Below, piece by piece: positions 52,586 to 61,381 of a stretch of DNA of 64,000 nucleotides (positions within the stretch are counted from its first letter, which is position 1; the number at the start of each line of letters is the position of its first letter). The DNA is from UBA6522 sp965262365. Lineage in GTDB: Bacteria > Pseudomonadota > Gammaproteobacteria > Steroidobacterales > Rariloculaceae. The notes under the pieces were generated by a model. The model had not been told where the DNA came from and did not search any database. It saw only the letters and a list, made by a program, of their open reading frames with translations. Where the stretch lies: the NCBI GenBank assembly GCA_965262365.1, contig OZ253541.1, positions 62,001 through 126,000 of the forward strand, read 5' to 3'. Position numbers and translations under genes: made by a program.

Positions 52586-54612
52586 CCCGACTTCCGCAAC
52601 TCGACCGAGTTTTGATCGAATTTCATCGTGATTTGGGTGCCGAAGCTGACGTAACGCCCTGTTTTCATTGAATCGAGCCGCACGATCTGGGCTGTAGTGC
52701 CGACCTAACCCCTTGATTTGTTTGGTGGTTGGGGCATGCTATGGGTCCATGTTCGTACGGGCCAAGAGACGCTTCAAGGACGGCAAGGAACACCGCTACT
52801 GGAGCGTGGTGGAGAACGTTCGCAACCGCGACGGGCGGGTCGTTCAGCGTCAGGTGCTGTACCTGGGCGAGATCAACGATCGTCAGCGCGCGGCGTGGTG
52901 CCGTTCGATCGAGGTGTTGCAGGGAGATTCCGGGTCCGGATCGATGGCGCTGTTCGCCGAAGACGGCGAGGCGCCGGAGCTGGCCTGCGAGGTGGTGCGG
53001 ATCCAGGTCAAGGCGCTGAGTTTACACCGACCGCGGCAGTGGGGCGCGTGCTGGCTGGCGCTGACGTTGTGGGATCGGCTGGAGCTGGATCGATTTTGGC
53101 GTACCCGGCTGCCGTCGAGCCGTCAGGGCACACGCTGGCTGGACGTGTTGAAGACGTTGGTGTGTTATCAGCTGATCGATCCGGGCAGCGAATGGCGGTT
53201 GCATCGGCATTGGTACGGTCACAGCGCGATGCGCGACTTGCTGGGCAGTCCGATGGCGGTCATCGCCAACGATACGCTGTACCGCTGTCTGGACAAGCTG
53301 GCGGCGCACAAGCGGGCGTTTTTCTCGTTTTTGCGGGCGCGTTGGGAGACGTTGTTCGACGCGCGCTTCGACGTCCTGCTGTACGACCTGACCTCCACCT
53401 ATTTTGAGAGCGATCCAACGTTTTCGGACAAGCGCCGGTTCGGATACAGCCGCGACAAGCGCTCGGACTGCGTGCAGGTGGTGATCGCCCTGATCGTGAC
53501 CCCGCAGGGGTTTCCGCTGGCCTACGAGGTGATGCCGGGCAACACGTCCGACAAGACCACGTTGGCGGACTTTCTGGAAAAGATCGAGGCGCAGTACGGG
53601 CGATCGGACCGGGTCTGGATCATGGACCGTGGCATTCCCACCGAAGAGACTCTGGAGGCGATGCGCACGGGGCCGGCGCCGGTGCATTACCTGGTGGGCA
53701 CGCCCAAGGGCCGATTGACGAAACTGGAGAAGGCGTTCGTGGGCAAGCCTTGGCGGCAGGTTCGCGAGTCGGTGGAGGTGAAGCTGTTGAGCGAGGACGG
53801 GGAACTGTACGTCCTGGCCCAGAGCCGGGCGCGGGTGTTGAAGGAGCGCGGCATGCGCCGGCGCCGATTGAAGAAGCTGTGGCGGCGGTTGCACGAGTTG
53901 CGCGACCAATCGCTGAAGCGCGACGAGTTGCTGCTGAAGCTGGGCGCGGCGAAGAAGGAGGCCGGCCGCGCTTGGCACTTGGTCGAGATCGGTCTGCCCA
54001 AGGCTCGCGAAGCGGTCACCGCCGAGACGTTCACGTTCTCATTGCGGCGCCAGCGGCTGCGCCAAGCCCGGCGCCGCGAGGGCCGGTATCTGCTGCGTTC
54101 CAACCTCACCGGCGAGGACCCGGCGACATTGTGGCGCTACTACATGCAGCTCTGCGAGATCGAGCAGGCGTTCAAGGAACTGAAGCACGATCTGGCCATC
54201 CGGCCGATCTTCCATCAGCGCGAGGATCGGATCGAGGCGCACATCTTCGTCGCCTTCATCGCGTACTGTCTGCACGTGACGTTGAAAAACCTGGCCCGAC
54301 CGCGGGCGCCGGGGCTGACGCCCCGGGCGATCCTGGAGAAGTTCGCCACCATGCAGATGCTCGATGTGCATCTGCCGACCACCGACGGACGGTACCTGAT
54401 CCTGCCCCGACATACTCAACCGCAACGGGAACACCAACTCCTGCTGGATCAACTCAAACTGCGTTTGCCGGAACAACCGACACCCAGAATCCTCGCCTGA
54501 ATCGACGGCCACACCGCTTGCCAGTCGGTGCCTTGTAGTGCCGACCTACGGCTCTGGACAACAATAAATCAATGACTTGCGCCCGTTTTGGCGCTGAGTT
54601 GCGGAAGTCGGG
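52586..54612 (+). mobile_element. IS1634-family element with 17-bp TIRs and 4-bp target duplication
   Basis: The ends are perfect inverted copies of CCCGACTTCCGCAACTC (52586-52602; 54596-54612 on the other strand). They are flanked by GTAG at 52582-52585 and 54613-54616. The length is 2027 bp. The target is the CmcJ-type gene, whose frame is restored by precise excision. Inside, TGTAGTGCCGACCTA occurs as a direct repeat at 52693-52707 and 54534-54548, so a nested insertion is also possible. Confidence 0.85.
52749..54500 (+). CDS. IS1634-family transposase
   Basis: Start ATG 52749 (MFVRAKRRFKDGKEHRYW) gives 583 residues. The catalytic triad is visible in LLYDLTSTYFES, VWIMDRGIPTEE and QLCEIEQAFKELKHDL. 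An insert of charged helices lies between the last two, as is usual in the family. Frame and length appear intact, so the element may be active. Confidence 0.93.
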   Translation: MFVRAKRRFKDGKEHRYWSVVENVRNRDGRVVQRQVLYLGEINDRQRAAWCRSIEVLQGDSGSGSMALFAEDGEAPELACEVVRIQVKALSLHRPRQWGACWLALTLWDRLELDRFWRTRLPSSRQGTRWLDVLKTLVCYQLIDPGSEWRLHRHWYGHSAMRDLLGSPMAVIANDTLYRCLDKLAAHKRAFFSFLRARWETLFDARFDVLLYDLTSTYFESDPTFSDKRRFGYSRDKRSDCVQVVIALIVTPQGFPLAYEVMPGNTSDKTTLADFLEKIEAQYGRSDRVWIMDRGIPTEETLEAMRTGPAPVHYLVGTPKGRLTKLEKAFVGKPWRQVRESVEVKLLSEDGELYVLAQSRARVLKERGMRRRRLKKLWRRLHELRDQSLKRDELLLKLGAAKKEAGRAWHLVEIGLPKAREAVTAETFTFSLRRQRLRQARRREGRYLLRSNLTGEDPATLWRYYMQLCEIEQAFKELKHDLAIRPIFHQREDRIEAHIFVAFIAYCLHVTLKNLARPRAPGLTPRAILEKFATMQMLDVHLPTTDGRYLILPRHTQPQREHQLLLDQLKLRLPEQPTPRILA

Positions 54613-55374
54613 GTAGAACCACCGGTGCGCTGCGTTGTACGCGATCCGGTACGTTTCGCCGATCCGGTCAACGCCCCTGCGCTCGGTGACGATCATGTCC
54701 GCCGGCGCGACGCTGCGGCCGTCGCAGAGCGCGACCGGCGACGTGTACACGGGTCCCGCGATCGAGCGCCAGGCGTTGACGATCGCGAACCTCCGTTTCA
54801 GGAGCTTATCGGCCTCCTCGGGCAGGATGTCGCGCAATCGCTGGATCGCCGAGCGCTCCGTGTAGTCGTTGTGGACCGTCGCCGCCGGCCCGCGGATCGT
54901 TCTCGTGTCCCTGAGTCGCGCGTCGTCGGACCGGCGCGTGTGGTCGAAGACGACAACCCGTTCCGCACGCGTTTGTTCCCTGATCAGCGCGGTGACCTCG
55001 GCTTCATACCTGGTGTGAAGCTCGGCATCGTCGTAGAAGTCGCGGACCGCCGTTTCGTGCCGGGCCAGCGTGAAGCCGTGCAGGTCGAGCGTGAACGGTT
55101 CGCCCGAGAGTCGCGCATTGCGCACGATGACCGTACGGTGCGCCGCGGGGCCCGTGTCGCGCTCGGCCCGCCCGCCGGCTACGGAGGGGTAGTTCACGGG
55201 CTTCTCACCGGTGTCAAGGAGGTAGATCAGCTCGACCTCGACGTACGGCGTGTCAAGCTCGTTCTGGTACTTCGCATTGTCCACGGCGAAAGACTATCAG
55301 TATGCGAGTTCGGCGGATGCTGCGCAGCGAGACTTTTGCCACGGGCTGCTAGCTGTCGTTGGTTCGAGTCTTGT

Positions 55375-55953
55375 TTATCGTAGGGGGCGGAAGTTGTAGC
55401 GCTGGCCCGCGATGGTTGCCTGGTACATGAGCCCACCGACAGCCATGGTGAACACGCGCATACCGTTATGGTAAGCCTCCGCCCCGGCAAGCTCAGTGGA
55501 AGTCGCCGCACCCACCGAAGCCTGGCTACCCCGGGTGCTCGACGATGCCTGCGCGCTGGCCGTGACCGCGATGGCCGAGGCTTGCGCGTCGAAGTTGAAA
55601 CTACCGTCAGCGAACTCCTCGTAGGCGGCTTGATTCTCGAAGAAGACGATCTGCCGGTAGACCTGCCCGCCGGCCTGGAAGCCGATCGAGACGTCGACGA
55701 GGCGGCTGAATCCCGTTACCTGGCCATTGACGTAGACTTGGCCCCGGCCCGTCGCTGCGCCAATGCCGAGACCGCCGCGCGCAATCCTTGCCCACACCGC
55801 ATATCCGTAGGAATCCTCAAGGAACGGACGGACCACCGGGATGGTGCTGAACACGTCGATGGTTTCGGAAAGGTCGTTGACACGTTGCGCCGATGCCGTG
55901 ATGGGCAGCGCAACTGCGATCAGCGCCAGCATTCGGGTGTGAAGTCCCGCCAT
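55375..55953 (-). CDS. SYLF-domain (YSC84-like) lipid-binding secreted protein
   Basis: The 192 residues begin with a signal peptide (LALIAVALPITASAQ). The mature part matches bacterial SYLF proteins: PFLEDSYGYAVWARIARGGL, GIGAATGRGQVYVNGQVTGF, VSIGFQAGGQVYRQIVFFEN and the Ala/Ser-rich SAQASSSTRGSQASVGAATS. SYLF domains bind phosphoinositides in eukaryotes; the bacterial role is unknown. Confidence 0.9.
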   Translation of the reverse strand: MAGLHTRMLALIAVALPITASAQRVNDLSETIDVFSTIPVVRPFLEDSYGYAVWARIARGGLGIGAATGRGQVYVNGQVTGFSRLVDVSIGFQAGGQVYRQIVFFENQAAYEEFADGSFNFDAQASAIAVTASAQASSSTRGSQASVGAATSTELAGAEAYHNGMRVFTMAVGGLMYQATIAGQRYNFRPLR

Positions 55954-56202
55954 CAGAATCCCCTTGCCGTGCGCCGACCGTCCGTCCGATCACCCATGCT
56001 ATCAGGCGGCAGTCAAATGACAAAACACGTGCAACCGGCGAAATTCTCAGGTTATACGCGACAAGTTGCAGTCGACATTAAGTAATCCGGTAATTTTTGT
56101 CAGAACGATTCCAATTTGCACCGACCATCTCTGCCGGGAATCGTGAAAGTTGTCAACGAAAATAGGGTCAATTCGGTAACAAAATAGTATATAAACAATC
56201 AC
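55954..56202. other. AT-rich 249-bp intergenic region without a visible gene
   Basis: The stretch is clearly AT-richer toward 56150-56200, upstream of the minus-strand SYLF gene and downstream of the heme protein gene. I see no frame or RNA fold that I can name. Confidence 0.4.
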
Positions 56203-56775
56203 TTAGTCGGCTCTGGGGGGCCAGTCCACCCAGAACGCCCCGCGTAGATCGCCCACCGCGAATCCGGTTGCCTGATCTGCGGGATAGTTCCGGGTGATCG
56301 CCGCGGTGACTTCCGGCGCAACGTCCGAACCATGACAAGTCACGCACAGCGGCTGGGTAACGATAGCGCTCATGTAACGGGCGCTGCCGTCGGTTCTCGT
56401 CTCGAAGTGTTCAAGTGGTGCTTCCGCGCCTGCGGCCAGATCGCTCTCGAACGCAGACAACACCGTGCGCGCATCGGCGTCCGGTGTATTGGACGGATTA
56501 CGGATTCTCAGCGCGGTACGTCCCACGCTGGCGCCCGCCTGCTCGGACAGTCGTGCGGCAATCGGGGACGCCTCGAGGCTGCAGATCCCCATGGCTTCAA
56601 CCGGCCCGTCGGTCCCGAGTGCAGAAAGCAGCGTGGCGCTCAACTCCTGGCCGAGTTGCGTTGCGGCGTCACGAGACAAGGCCAGCCGCTCATCGTCCTG
56701 AGCCGCGGCTGAAAGGGTCGCGAACAGACAAATCAACAACAGCGGATTTCGTTTCACGTCGGTGACCCCGTCCAT
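56203..56775 (-). CDS. DUF3365 (Tll0287-like) c-type heme protein
   Basis: The 190 residues have a signal peptide (NPLLLICLFATLSAAAQ), ICSLEASPIAARLSEQAGAS, RTALRIRNPSNTPDADA and one c-type heme site LCVTCHGS near 144-151, then ITRNYPADQATGFAVGDLRG and AFWVDW. This is the DUF3365 pattern; members are periplasmic single-heme proteins, possibly redox sensors. GTG 56757 is an alternative start. Confidence 0.9.
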   Translation of the reverse strand: MDGVTDVKRNPLLLICLFATLSAAAQDDERLALSRDAATQLGQELSATLLSALGTDGPVEAMGICSLEASPIAARLSEQAGASVGRTALRIRNPSNTPDADARTVLSAFESDLAAGAEAPLEHFETRTDGSARYMSAIVTQPLCVTCHGSDVAPEVTAAITRNYPADQATGFAVGDLRGAFWVDWPPRAD

Positions 56776-56799
56776 GCACGGCCCTTTGTCCGGGCGCAG

Positions 56800-57609
56800 T
56801 CATTCATAGTAGAGCAGGGCGCATCCAGTGGCCCATTCGACGACCGGTTCGTAGAAGATTGTGGTTGCCTGGGCGCCGTTGGCGACCCCGGCAACGGCAA
56901 CCCAGGGCCGAATTTCATGAGTCCCAAGCCCCCGTTGCTCGAGAAACTCATCCGTATGGGCGGTGAAGGCGTCGACATTGTCGGTTTCCAGTTGCCGAAG
57001 AAACGCTCGATCGAACTCGGGATCGATGGTTCCGTGCATTCGCTCGCCCGGGGCGTGGCTGAGTCCACCCGCGGCGACCACGGCAACGCGGCGTTCATGG
57101 GACTGCAGCGATTTCGCGAGGATTCGGCCCAATTGGTAACACCGTTTCTGCGTCGGCATCGGGTACGTCATGCAATTGATGATAAGCGGTACCAGCGGGA
57201 GTTCGCGTCCCGGGTCGAGGAAGCTCAGCGGGATCATGATGCCGTGATCGAGCTGCAGTTCATTGGCGTAGTTGAGTTCAAGGCCGTCGGCGTAGCAGGT
57301 ATTCAGCAACTGCTGCGACAGCTCCGGATCGCCCCGCGAGTGTCCCTGCGCGATCTTCACCCAGGGTTCGATCGGCCCGAAATACTTCTCGGCCTGTCCG
57401 ATGGCAAATGCCGGCATGCAGTCAAGGAAAAAATTCGCGAAGTGCTCGCTGCTGATGATGAGAATCGTTTCCGGCTCCGCCGCCCACAGTCGCTTCCGAA
57501 GTAGCTCGTAGCCGGCGTAGAAGCGCTCCTTTTGCTCCTTCGGCGGCGCATCGGCCCAGGCGCGAATACCAGGCGTATGGCTGACCGAACAGGCGAAGAC
57601 CATGGGCAT
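56800..57609 (-). CDS. Class III extradiol dioxygenase, LigB-type catalytic subunit
   Basis: The 269-residue protein has the LigB pattern: VFACSVSHTPGIRAWA with the iron-ligand His, ILIISSEHFANFFLDCMPAF, ELQLDHGIMIPLSFLDP (second His region), AAGGLSHAPGERM (catalytic His) and the closing VAGVANGAQATT. It should open a catecholic ring next to its hydroxyls, like protocatechuate 4,5-dioxygenase. It follows the LigA-type gene by 4 bp. Confidence 0.92.
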   Translation of the reverse strand: MPMVFACSVSHTPGIRAWADAPPKEQKERFYAGYELLRKRLWAAEPETILIISSEHFANFFLDCMPAFAIGQAEKYFGPIEPWVKIAQGHSRGDPELSQQLLNTCYADGLELNYANELQLDHGIMIPLSFLDPGRELPLVPLIINCMTYPMPTQKRCYQLGRILAKSLQSHERRVAVVAAGGLSHAPGERMHGTIDPEFDRAFLRQLETDNVDAFTAHTDEFLEQRGLGTHEIRPWVAVAGVANGAQATTIFYEPVVEWATGCALLYYE

Positions 57610-57613
57610 GGGA

Positions 57614-57868
57614 TCAACCTCGCTTCCGGATGGCGTTCAGGTAATCGGGCTCTGACACGCCATGAATGATCGTGAACGGCCGCAGCAGCAGAGGATGAAC
57701 ACCCATGTCGTAGAGATCGAAAATCCTCATGTTGACCAGCGCGTCGCGTTCGGTATCGGTCAGTTCGAATTCCTGAACGAAGGACTCGCGTGATTTCAGA
57801 AACGTCGTTCGCGATTCCGGATCGCGATTGACGGCCTGAACCAGCTTTTGAACTTGATAGAGGCTCAT
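57614..57868 (-). CDS. LigA-type small subunit of extradiol dioxygenase
   Basis: Starting at ATG 57868 (MSLYQVQKLVQAVNRDP), the 84 residues match LigA alpha subunits: RESFVQEFELTDTERDALV, MRIFDLYDMGVHPLLLRPFT. LigA covers the active site of LigB. The pair is divergent from the cupin gene and likely forms one operon. Confidence 0.88.
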   Translation of the reverse strand: MSLYQVQKLVQAVNRDPESRTTFLKSRESFVQEFELTDTERDALVNMRIFDLYDMGVHPLLLRPFTIIHGVSEPDYLNAIRKRG

Positions 57869-58038
57869 TTGCCTGAATGACTCCAATCCAAGAGGGCACC
57901 GAAACAGATCCATATGATATGCGAGTGAATCGGGGGGACACCAATCTTCGCGATTGGTACCATCACGCCCTGACGGCGAGCGAGGCAGGAGCGCCCGCGC
58001 AAATCTCCCGCATCACGAAATTCGAGGACCAGCGGAAA

Positions 58039-58899
58039 ATGGCAAGCATCCACGATATCCACATTATCGATTCGAATACGGCGGCGGCAACCGTTGTCTC
58101 GTCCGGATTGCGGCGTAAGTTGTGCAGCCCCGGGCTTTGCGGTTCACAAACACTGACCGTTTACCGGCGTACCGTCCGGGCAGGTCAGCAGTTCGATATT
58201 CAGGCCGGTGACTTTTATCACGTCGTGTACGTCATGAATAACCCAGTCAGTGGGTTCATCCAGTACGAAGGTGGCGTGTACCGTGCGGAACAAGGCGCTG
58301 GTGTCCTTCTGGCTCCTGCGGAGCCGGCTCGGTTCGACGCGTCGGGATCAAGCATGGAGCTGCTTCACATGGTGGTTCCCGAGCCTCCGGCCGCGGTGGA
58401 GGATGGCTTGCCGGGCGGACCCGGATACTACTTCGATCGAGGCACGCTGCGCGTGCTCAGCGATGCCAGCGGCGGACGCGTGCGCCGGTTCTGCGCCGAA
58501 TCCAGCGTGCGACTGCCGGACGGCAGCCGACTCACGCCGACCAACGCCATTCAGGCGGGTGAAATGCACTATGTCGACGGTGGGTCGTCACCCTATCACT
58601 CCCACGTGGGAACCGATGCCAATCCCGACGGTCCGTCGCACTGCTACATGACCTTCAAGGGCCGCGGCGTCGTCGAGGTGGAGGGCGACTCGCAGGAGAT
58701 CGAGCCGGGCACGCTCGTGTATTTCCCCTCGGGCGTGCCGCACCGGCTTCGCGCTCTGGACGGCCCCCTGGACTATTTCGAGATCCAGGCCTGGAGGAGC
58801 TTCAAGACGAACGTTCTGAGTGAGGAACCGCTGGGTTTGCGCTGGTACTACGAGCCTGAGCAGCCGGATGCCGAGGCGGTGGAGTGGAACCAGAGCTAG
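58039..58899 (+). CDS. Bicupin protein divergent from ligAB
   Basis: I start at ATG 58039 (MASIHDIHIID; 286 residues); the frame is open further upstream, but that part lacks similarity. Two cupin folds are visible: TLTVYRRTVRAGQQFDIQAG, DFYHVVYVM; and SSPYHSHVGTDANP, FKGRGVVEVEGDSQEIEPGT, LVYFPSGVPHRLRA. The second carries the metal ligands H-x-H and a late His. Bicupins next to extradiol dioxygenases are often ring-modifying enzymes such as gentisate-type dioxygenases, or isomerases. The function is not fixed. Confidence 0.75.
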   Translation: MASIHDIHIIDSNTAAATVVSSGLRRKLCSPGLCGSQTLTVYRRTVRAGQQFDIQAGDFYHVVYVMNNPVSGFIQYEGGVYRAEQGAGVLLAPAEPARFDASGSSMELLHMVVPEPPAAVEDGLPGGPGYYFDRGTLRVLSDASGGRVRRFCAESSVRLPDGSRLTPTNAIQAGEMHYVDGGSSPYHSHVGTDANPDGPSHCYMTFKGRGVVEVEGDSQEIEPGTLVYFPSGVPHRLRALDGPLDYFEIQAWRSFKTNVLSEEPLGLRWYYEPEQPDAEAVEWNQS

Positions 58900-58909
58900 C
58901 GAGTCTGTC

Positions 58910-59182
58910 ATGGCAGCCAGTACCTTAATCTCGCTTACCGACGAGCAGCACGCCTATGCGCTCGCGCTGGTCGAGGCTGGCTGCTATGCCGACCTCAGTG
59001 AGGTCTTGCAAAAAGGCGTCGAGCTTCTTCGTGAGCAAATGCAGGCCGAGGAGTCAGTAACTGGTGACTTGAGTGAATTGCTTTCGCGCCGCCGCGAGGG
59101 CAGGTTCGTTGGCGTGGGGGAGATGGACAAGCGGCTGGACGTGATGATCGGGGAGAAGCGCCGCGCGCATGGCGTTGAGTAA
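58910..59182 (+). CDS. ParD-family antitoxin, orphan
   Basis: Starting at ATG 58910, the 90 residues fit ParD: a ribbon-helix-helix (LISLTDEQHAYALALVEAGC; YADLSEVLQKGVELLREQ) and a toxin-binding C-terminus (RRREGRFVGVGEMDKRLDVM). The ParE toxin should follow, but none is seen between 59183 and the HTH gene at 59261. It begins 10 bp after the cupin stop. Confidence 0.8.
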   Translation: MAASTLISLTDEQHAYALALVEAGCYADLSEVLQKGVELLREQMQAEESVTGDLSELLSRRREGRFVGVGEMDKRLDVMIGEKRRAHGVE

Positions 59183-59260
59183 AATCCGGCGTCGACAATT
59201 TCGCGCCAAGCATCTCCGCAATTGTTTGTTTCGGCACTGGCGTGTCATATCCTCCTGCGC

Positions 59261-59605
59261 ATGTTGAACAAGCGGCACAGCAAGCGTCGATTTTCGAAAG
59301 ACAGTATTTCCAAGCGCATTCGCGAAGCTCCGAATCGTTCGGGTCTCGGACCGGCCGAGTTGAGGAAGACCCTTGCGGGTAAGGGGATCATCCTGTCGCA
59401 AACAGAACTGCACCGCCTGGAAACTTCCAAACCGATCAACCCAAACCTCAAGCTCATGATCGCGATAGCAGAGGAAACGCAGGTAACGCCGGAGTGGCTG
59501 CTCTTCGGAACAGGCAGCCCGCGGCCGGATGGAAAAATCGGCCCGGCGATACGGGCTCGGGTGATCGACACGATTGCCTTTATGGCCGGAGCGCTCTACT
59601 GTTAA
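59261..59605 (+). CDS. Helix-turn-helix (phage-repressor/XRE-like) protein
   Basis: From ATG 59261 the 114 residues include a basic N-terminus (MLNKRHSKRRFSK), an HTH-like KRIREAPNRSGLGPAELRKT... LSQTELHRLETSK and a conserved LKLMIAIAEETQVTPEWLLF, as in CI-like XRE regulators (xWLLxG). No partner is visible. It may be part of a decayed TA or prophage locus. Confidence 0.7.
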   Translation: MLNKRHSKRRFSKDSISKRIREAPNRSGLGPAELRKTLAGKGIILSQTELHRLETSKPINPNLKLMIAIAEETQVTPEWLLFGTGSPRPDGKIGPAIRARVIDTIAFMAGALYC

Positions 59606-59924
59606 TCGGCGTCCAGGGTTGAAATCGGGCAGGTTGTTGGATCCTGCTTGTTTTGATAGTGTCCGGGATCAAGTGCTTACAATCGTTTGCAAACACTTGG
59701 GAGACATCCTTTGTCCGAGCAACGCCAGCGGCGACAATTGCACCAAGAACAAAAAAGTTTGTTGAAATGATCGCGTGTCACGTTCCGAGCCCCTCGAACG
59801 AGATGCCGTTTGGCAGCGCAGTCGATGACTTCTCCCGCACCTTGCCTAAATGTTCGTTACGCGGTGCCTCCAGACGCGACAGTGGAAACGGTCTCAACAT
59901 TGCAAGCTTGAAGAGGCAAGTTCT
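59606..59924. other. 319-bp intergenic region, no gene recognised
   Basis: It contains short frames without family patterns. A CAAGTG/CACTTG inverted pair lies at about 59670-59700. Promoters of the secreted-protein gene at 59925 should be in this stretch. Confidence 0.35.
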
Positions 59925-60977
59925 ATGAAACGCTTGTCGAGTCACTTTTGTCGATTCCTGTTATCGGCGGCATTTTCGCTATGGAGTCTGACTGCCAATG
60001 CCGAGCACTACACGGTGCCGCTGCTGGTACCGGCGGGCACATCGGGCGATGCTCAAGGGGTGCTGCGGATACTCAACGGCACGGCCGAGCCCGGGACGGT
60101 GGATATCTACGCCATCGACGACGCCGGAACCCGTTCCGGTCCGGCCACGTTCACCCTGAACGCCTCGGCGGCGGCGGAGTTCACCGCCACGGACCTTCAG
60201 TCAGGTAACGCTACGCTGGGACTGACCGGCGGCATCGGCACGGACGTGGGCGATGCGCGTCTGGAAATAGAGACGGAGATTGAAATAGTGCCCTTGGCCT
60301 ATGTGCGTGCGGCCGACGGCACGCTGAGCGCGATGCACGACACGGTACGTGGCGCATCCGCGGTGGCTTCGGGGCAGTACCGCTACGAGATACCGATTTT
60401 CAATCCCTCCACCGAGACGGCCCAGGTGAGCCGGCTGCGGCTGATAAACCCGGGCGATACGGTAGCGGCGGTTACGATCGGCGGCCGCGATGACAGCGGC
60501 GCAGAGGCGAGTGGCGGAGACGTCACGCTAATGCTCCCGGCCGGGGGCGCGAAGACACTGACGGCGCAGCAGCTTGAGGCCGGCGACACGGACGTGACGG
60601 GCCAACTGGGTGGGGGCACGGGCAAGCGGCGGTTGACGGTTTCGTCGGATCAGCCTCTTGAGGTAGTGAACATCGTGGCCTCCAGCGCCGGGTACTGGAA
60701 CAATCTCTCCACAACCGCGTTTACCGGATCGGCAGCGCAGGATCAAGAGGCGTTCAACGAGCGCTTTGTAGGCGAGAGCGTGGTGTACGAAACAAGCAGC
60801 GGATCCTTCACGCTCAATGCCATGGACGGTGACCGGTTCACCGAGACGACAGAGACAGATGGCTTCACCGAGACTTACATGGGCAGCTACGGCTATGCGG
60901 CCAGCGGGCCTGACGCGGGTCGGCTGACGCTCATGTACGACGACGGCGACGAATGCGAGAGAAACCTCCACTTCGCG
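59925..60977 (+). pseudogene. Secreted beta-rich protein truncated by IS copy 2
   Basis: Starting at ATG 59925, the frame has a signal peptide (FLLSAAFSLWSLTANAE). Repeated Thr/Ala/Gly-rich beta segments follow: VPLLVPAGTSGDAQGVLRIL, NPGDTVAAVTIGG, DVTLMLPAGGAKTL. The ending PDAGRLTLMYDDGDECERNL runs into the element at 60978 and stops 18 bp inside it. The original C-terminus is beyond the window. Confidence 0.8.
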
Positions 60978-61171
60978 TGTTGTTGGTCAGACTAGACCGA
61001 CACGGATTTGTCGGATTATCCGGTCACGGTTGAGGCCGGATTGGTCACATTGTTTTGCTTTTGCCGACCATCGCAGGCCGGTCGCCGCGACGGCGGTTGG
61101 GTGATGGAGGGGCACGACCCGGTCCGATCCGAAGGATCGGCCGGCGTTGGCGGGTCCGTTTGGGCGCGGAT

Positions 61172-61381
61172 TCAGAACGGGCGGGGTTCGCCGAACAGGT
61201 GCAGCTGGCGTTCGTGGCAGGACTCGGCGGGGCACGGGGGCGGCCGGATGGATTCTGCGTGGCGCCTGATCTGGCCGTAGTAGCGGCCTTCGAAGTCATA
61301 GGCGATGCGTTGCAGGCACTCGGCCATGTGCGCGGCGGCCTCGTCGCTGATCTGCTCGGGCCGGGGATCGGGATCGATCAT
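61172..61381 (-). CDS. Small element-encoded protein (copy 2)
   Basis: Same 69-residue protein as 11811-12020, overlapping the ATPase stop by 4 bp. Confidence 0.55.
   Translation of the reverse strand: MIDPDPRPEQISDEAAAHMAECLQRIAYDFEGRYYGQIRRHAESIRPPPCPAESCHERQLHLFGEPRPF

Larger units (their letters stand above)
52390..55284 (-). pseudogene. CmcJ/NvfI-family gene split by an insertion sequence
   Basis: The 5' part (55284 down to 54613) encodes YVEVELIYLLDTGEKPVNYP, TVIVRNARLSGEPFTLDLHG, VVVFDHTRRSDDARLRD, TVHNDYTERSAIQRLRDILP and IAYNAAHRWFY. The 3' part (52585 down to 52390) continues YYPQLERDEAVLIKTHDSSR and ends SVESRAFAFF. Removing 52586-54612 and one copy of GTAG restores one frame (HRWFYYPQLERDEAVLIK) of about 290 residues. 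CmcJ/NvfI proteins are Fe/2-oxoglutarate-type oxygenases or methoxylation partners. Confidence 0.88.
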
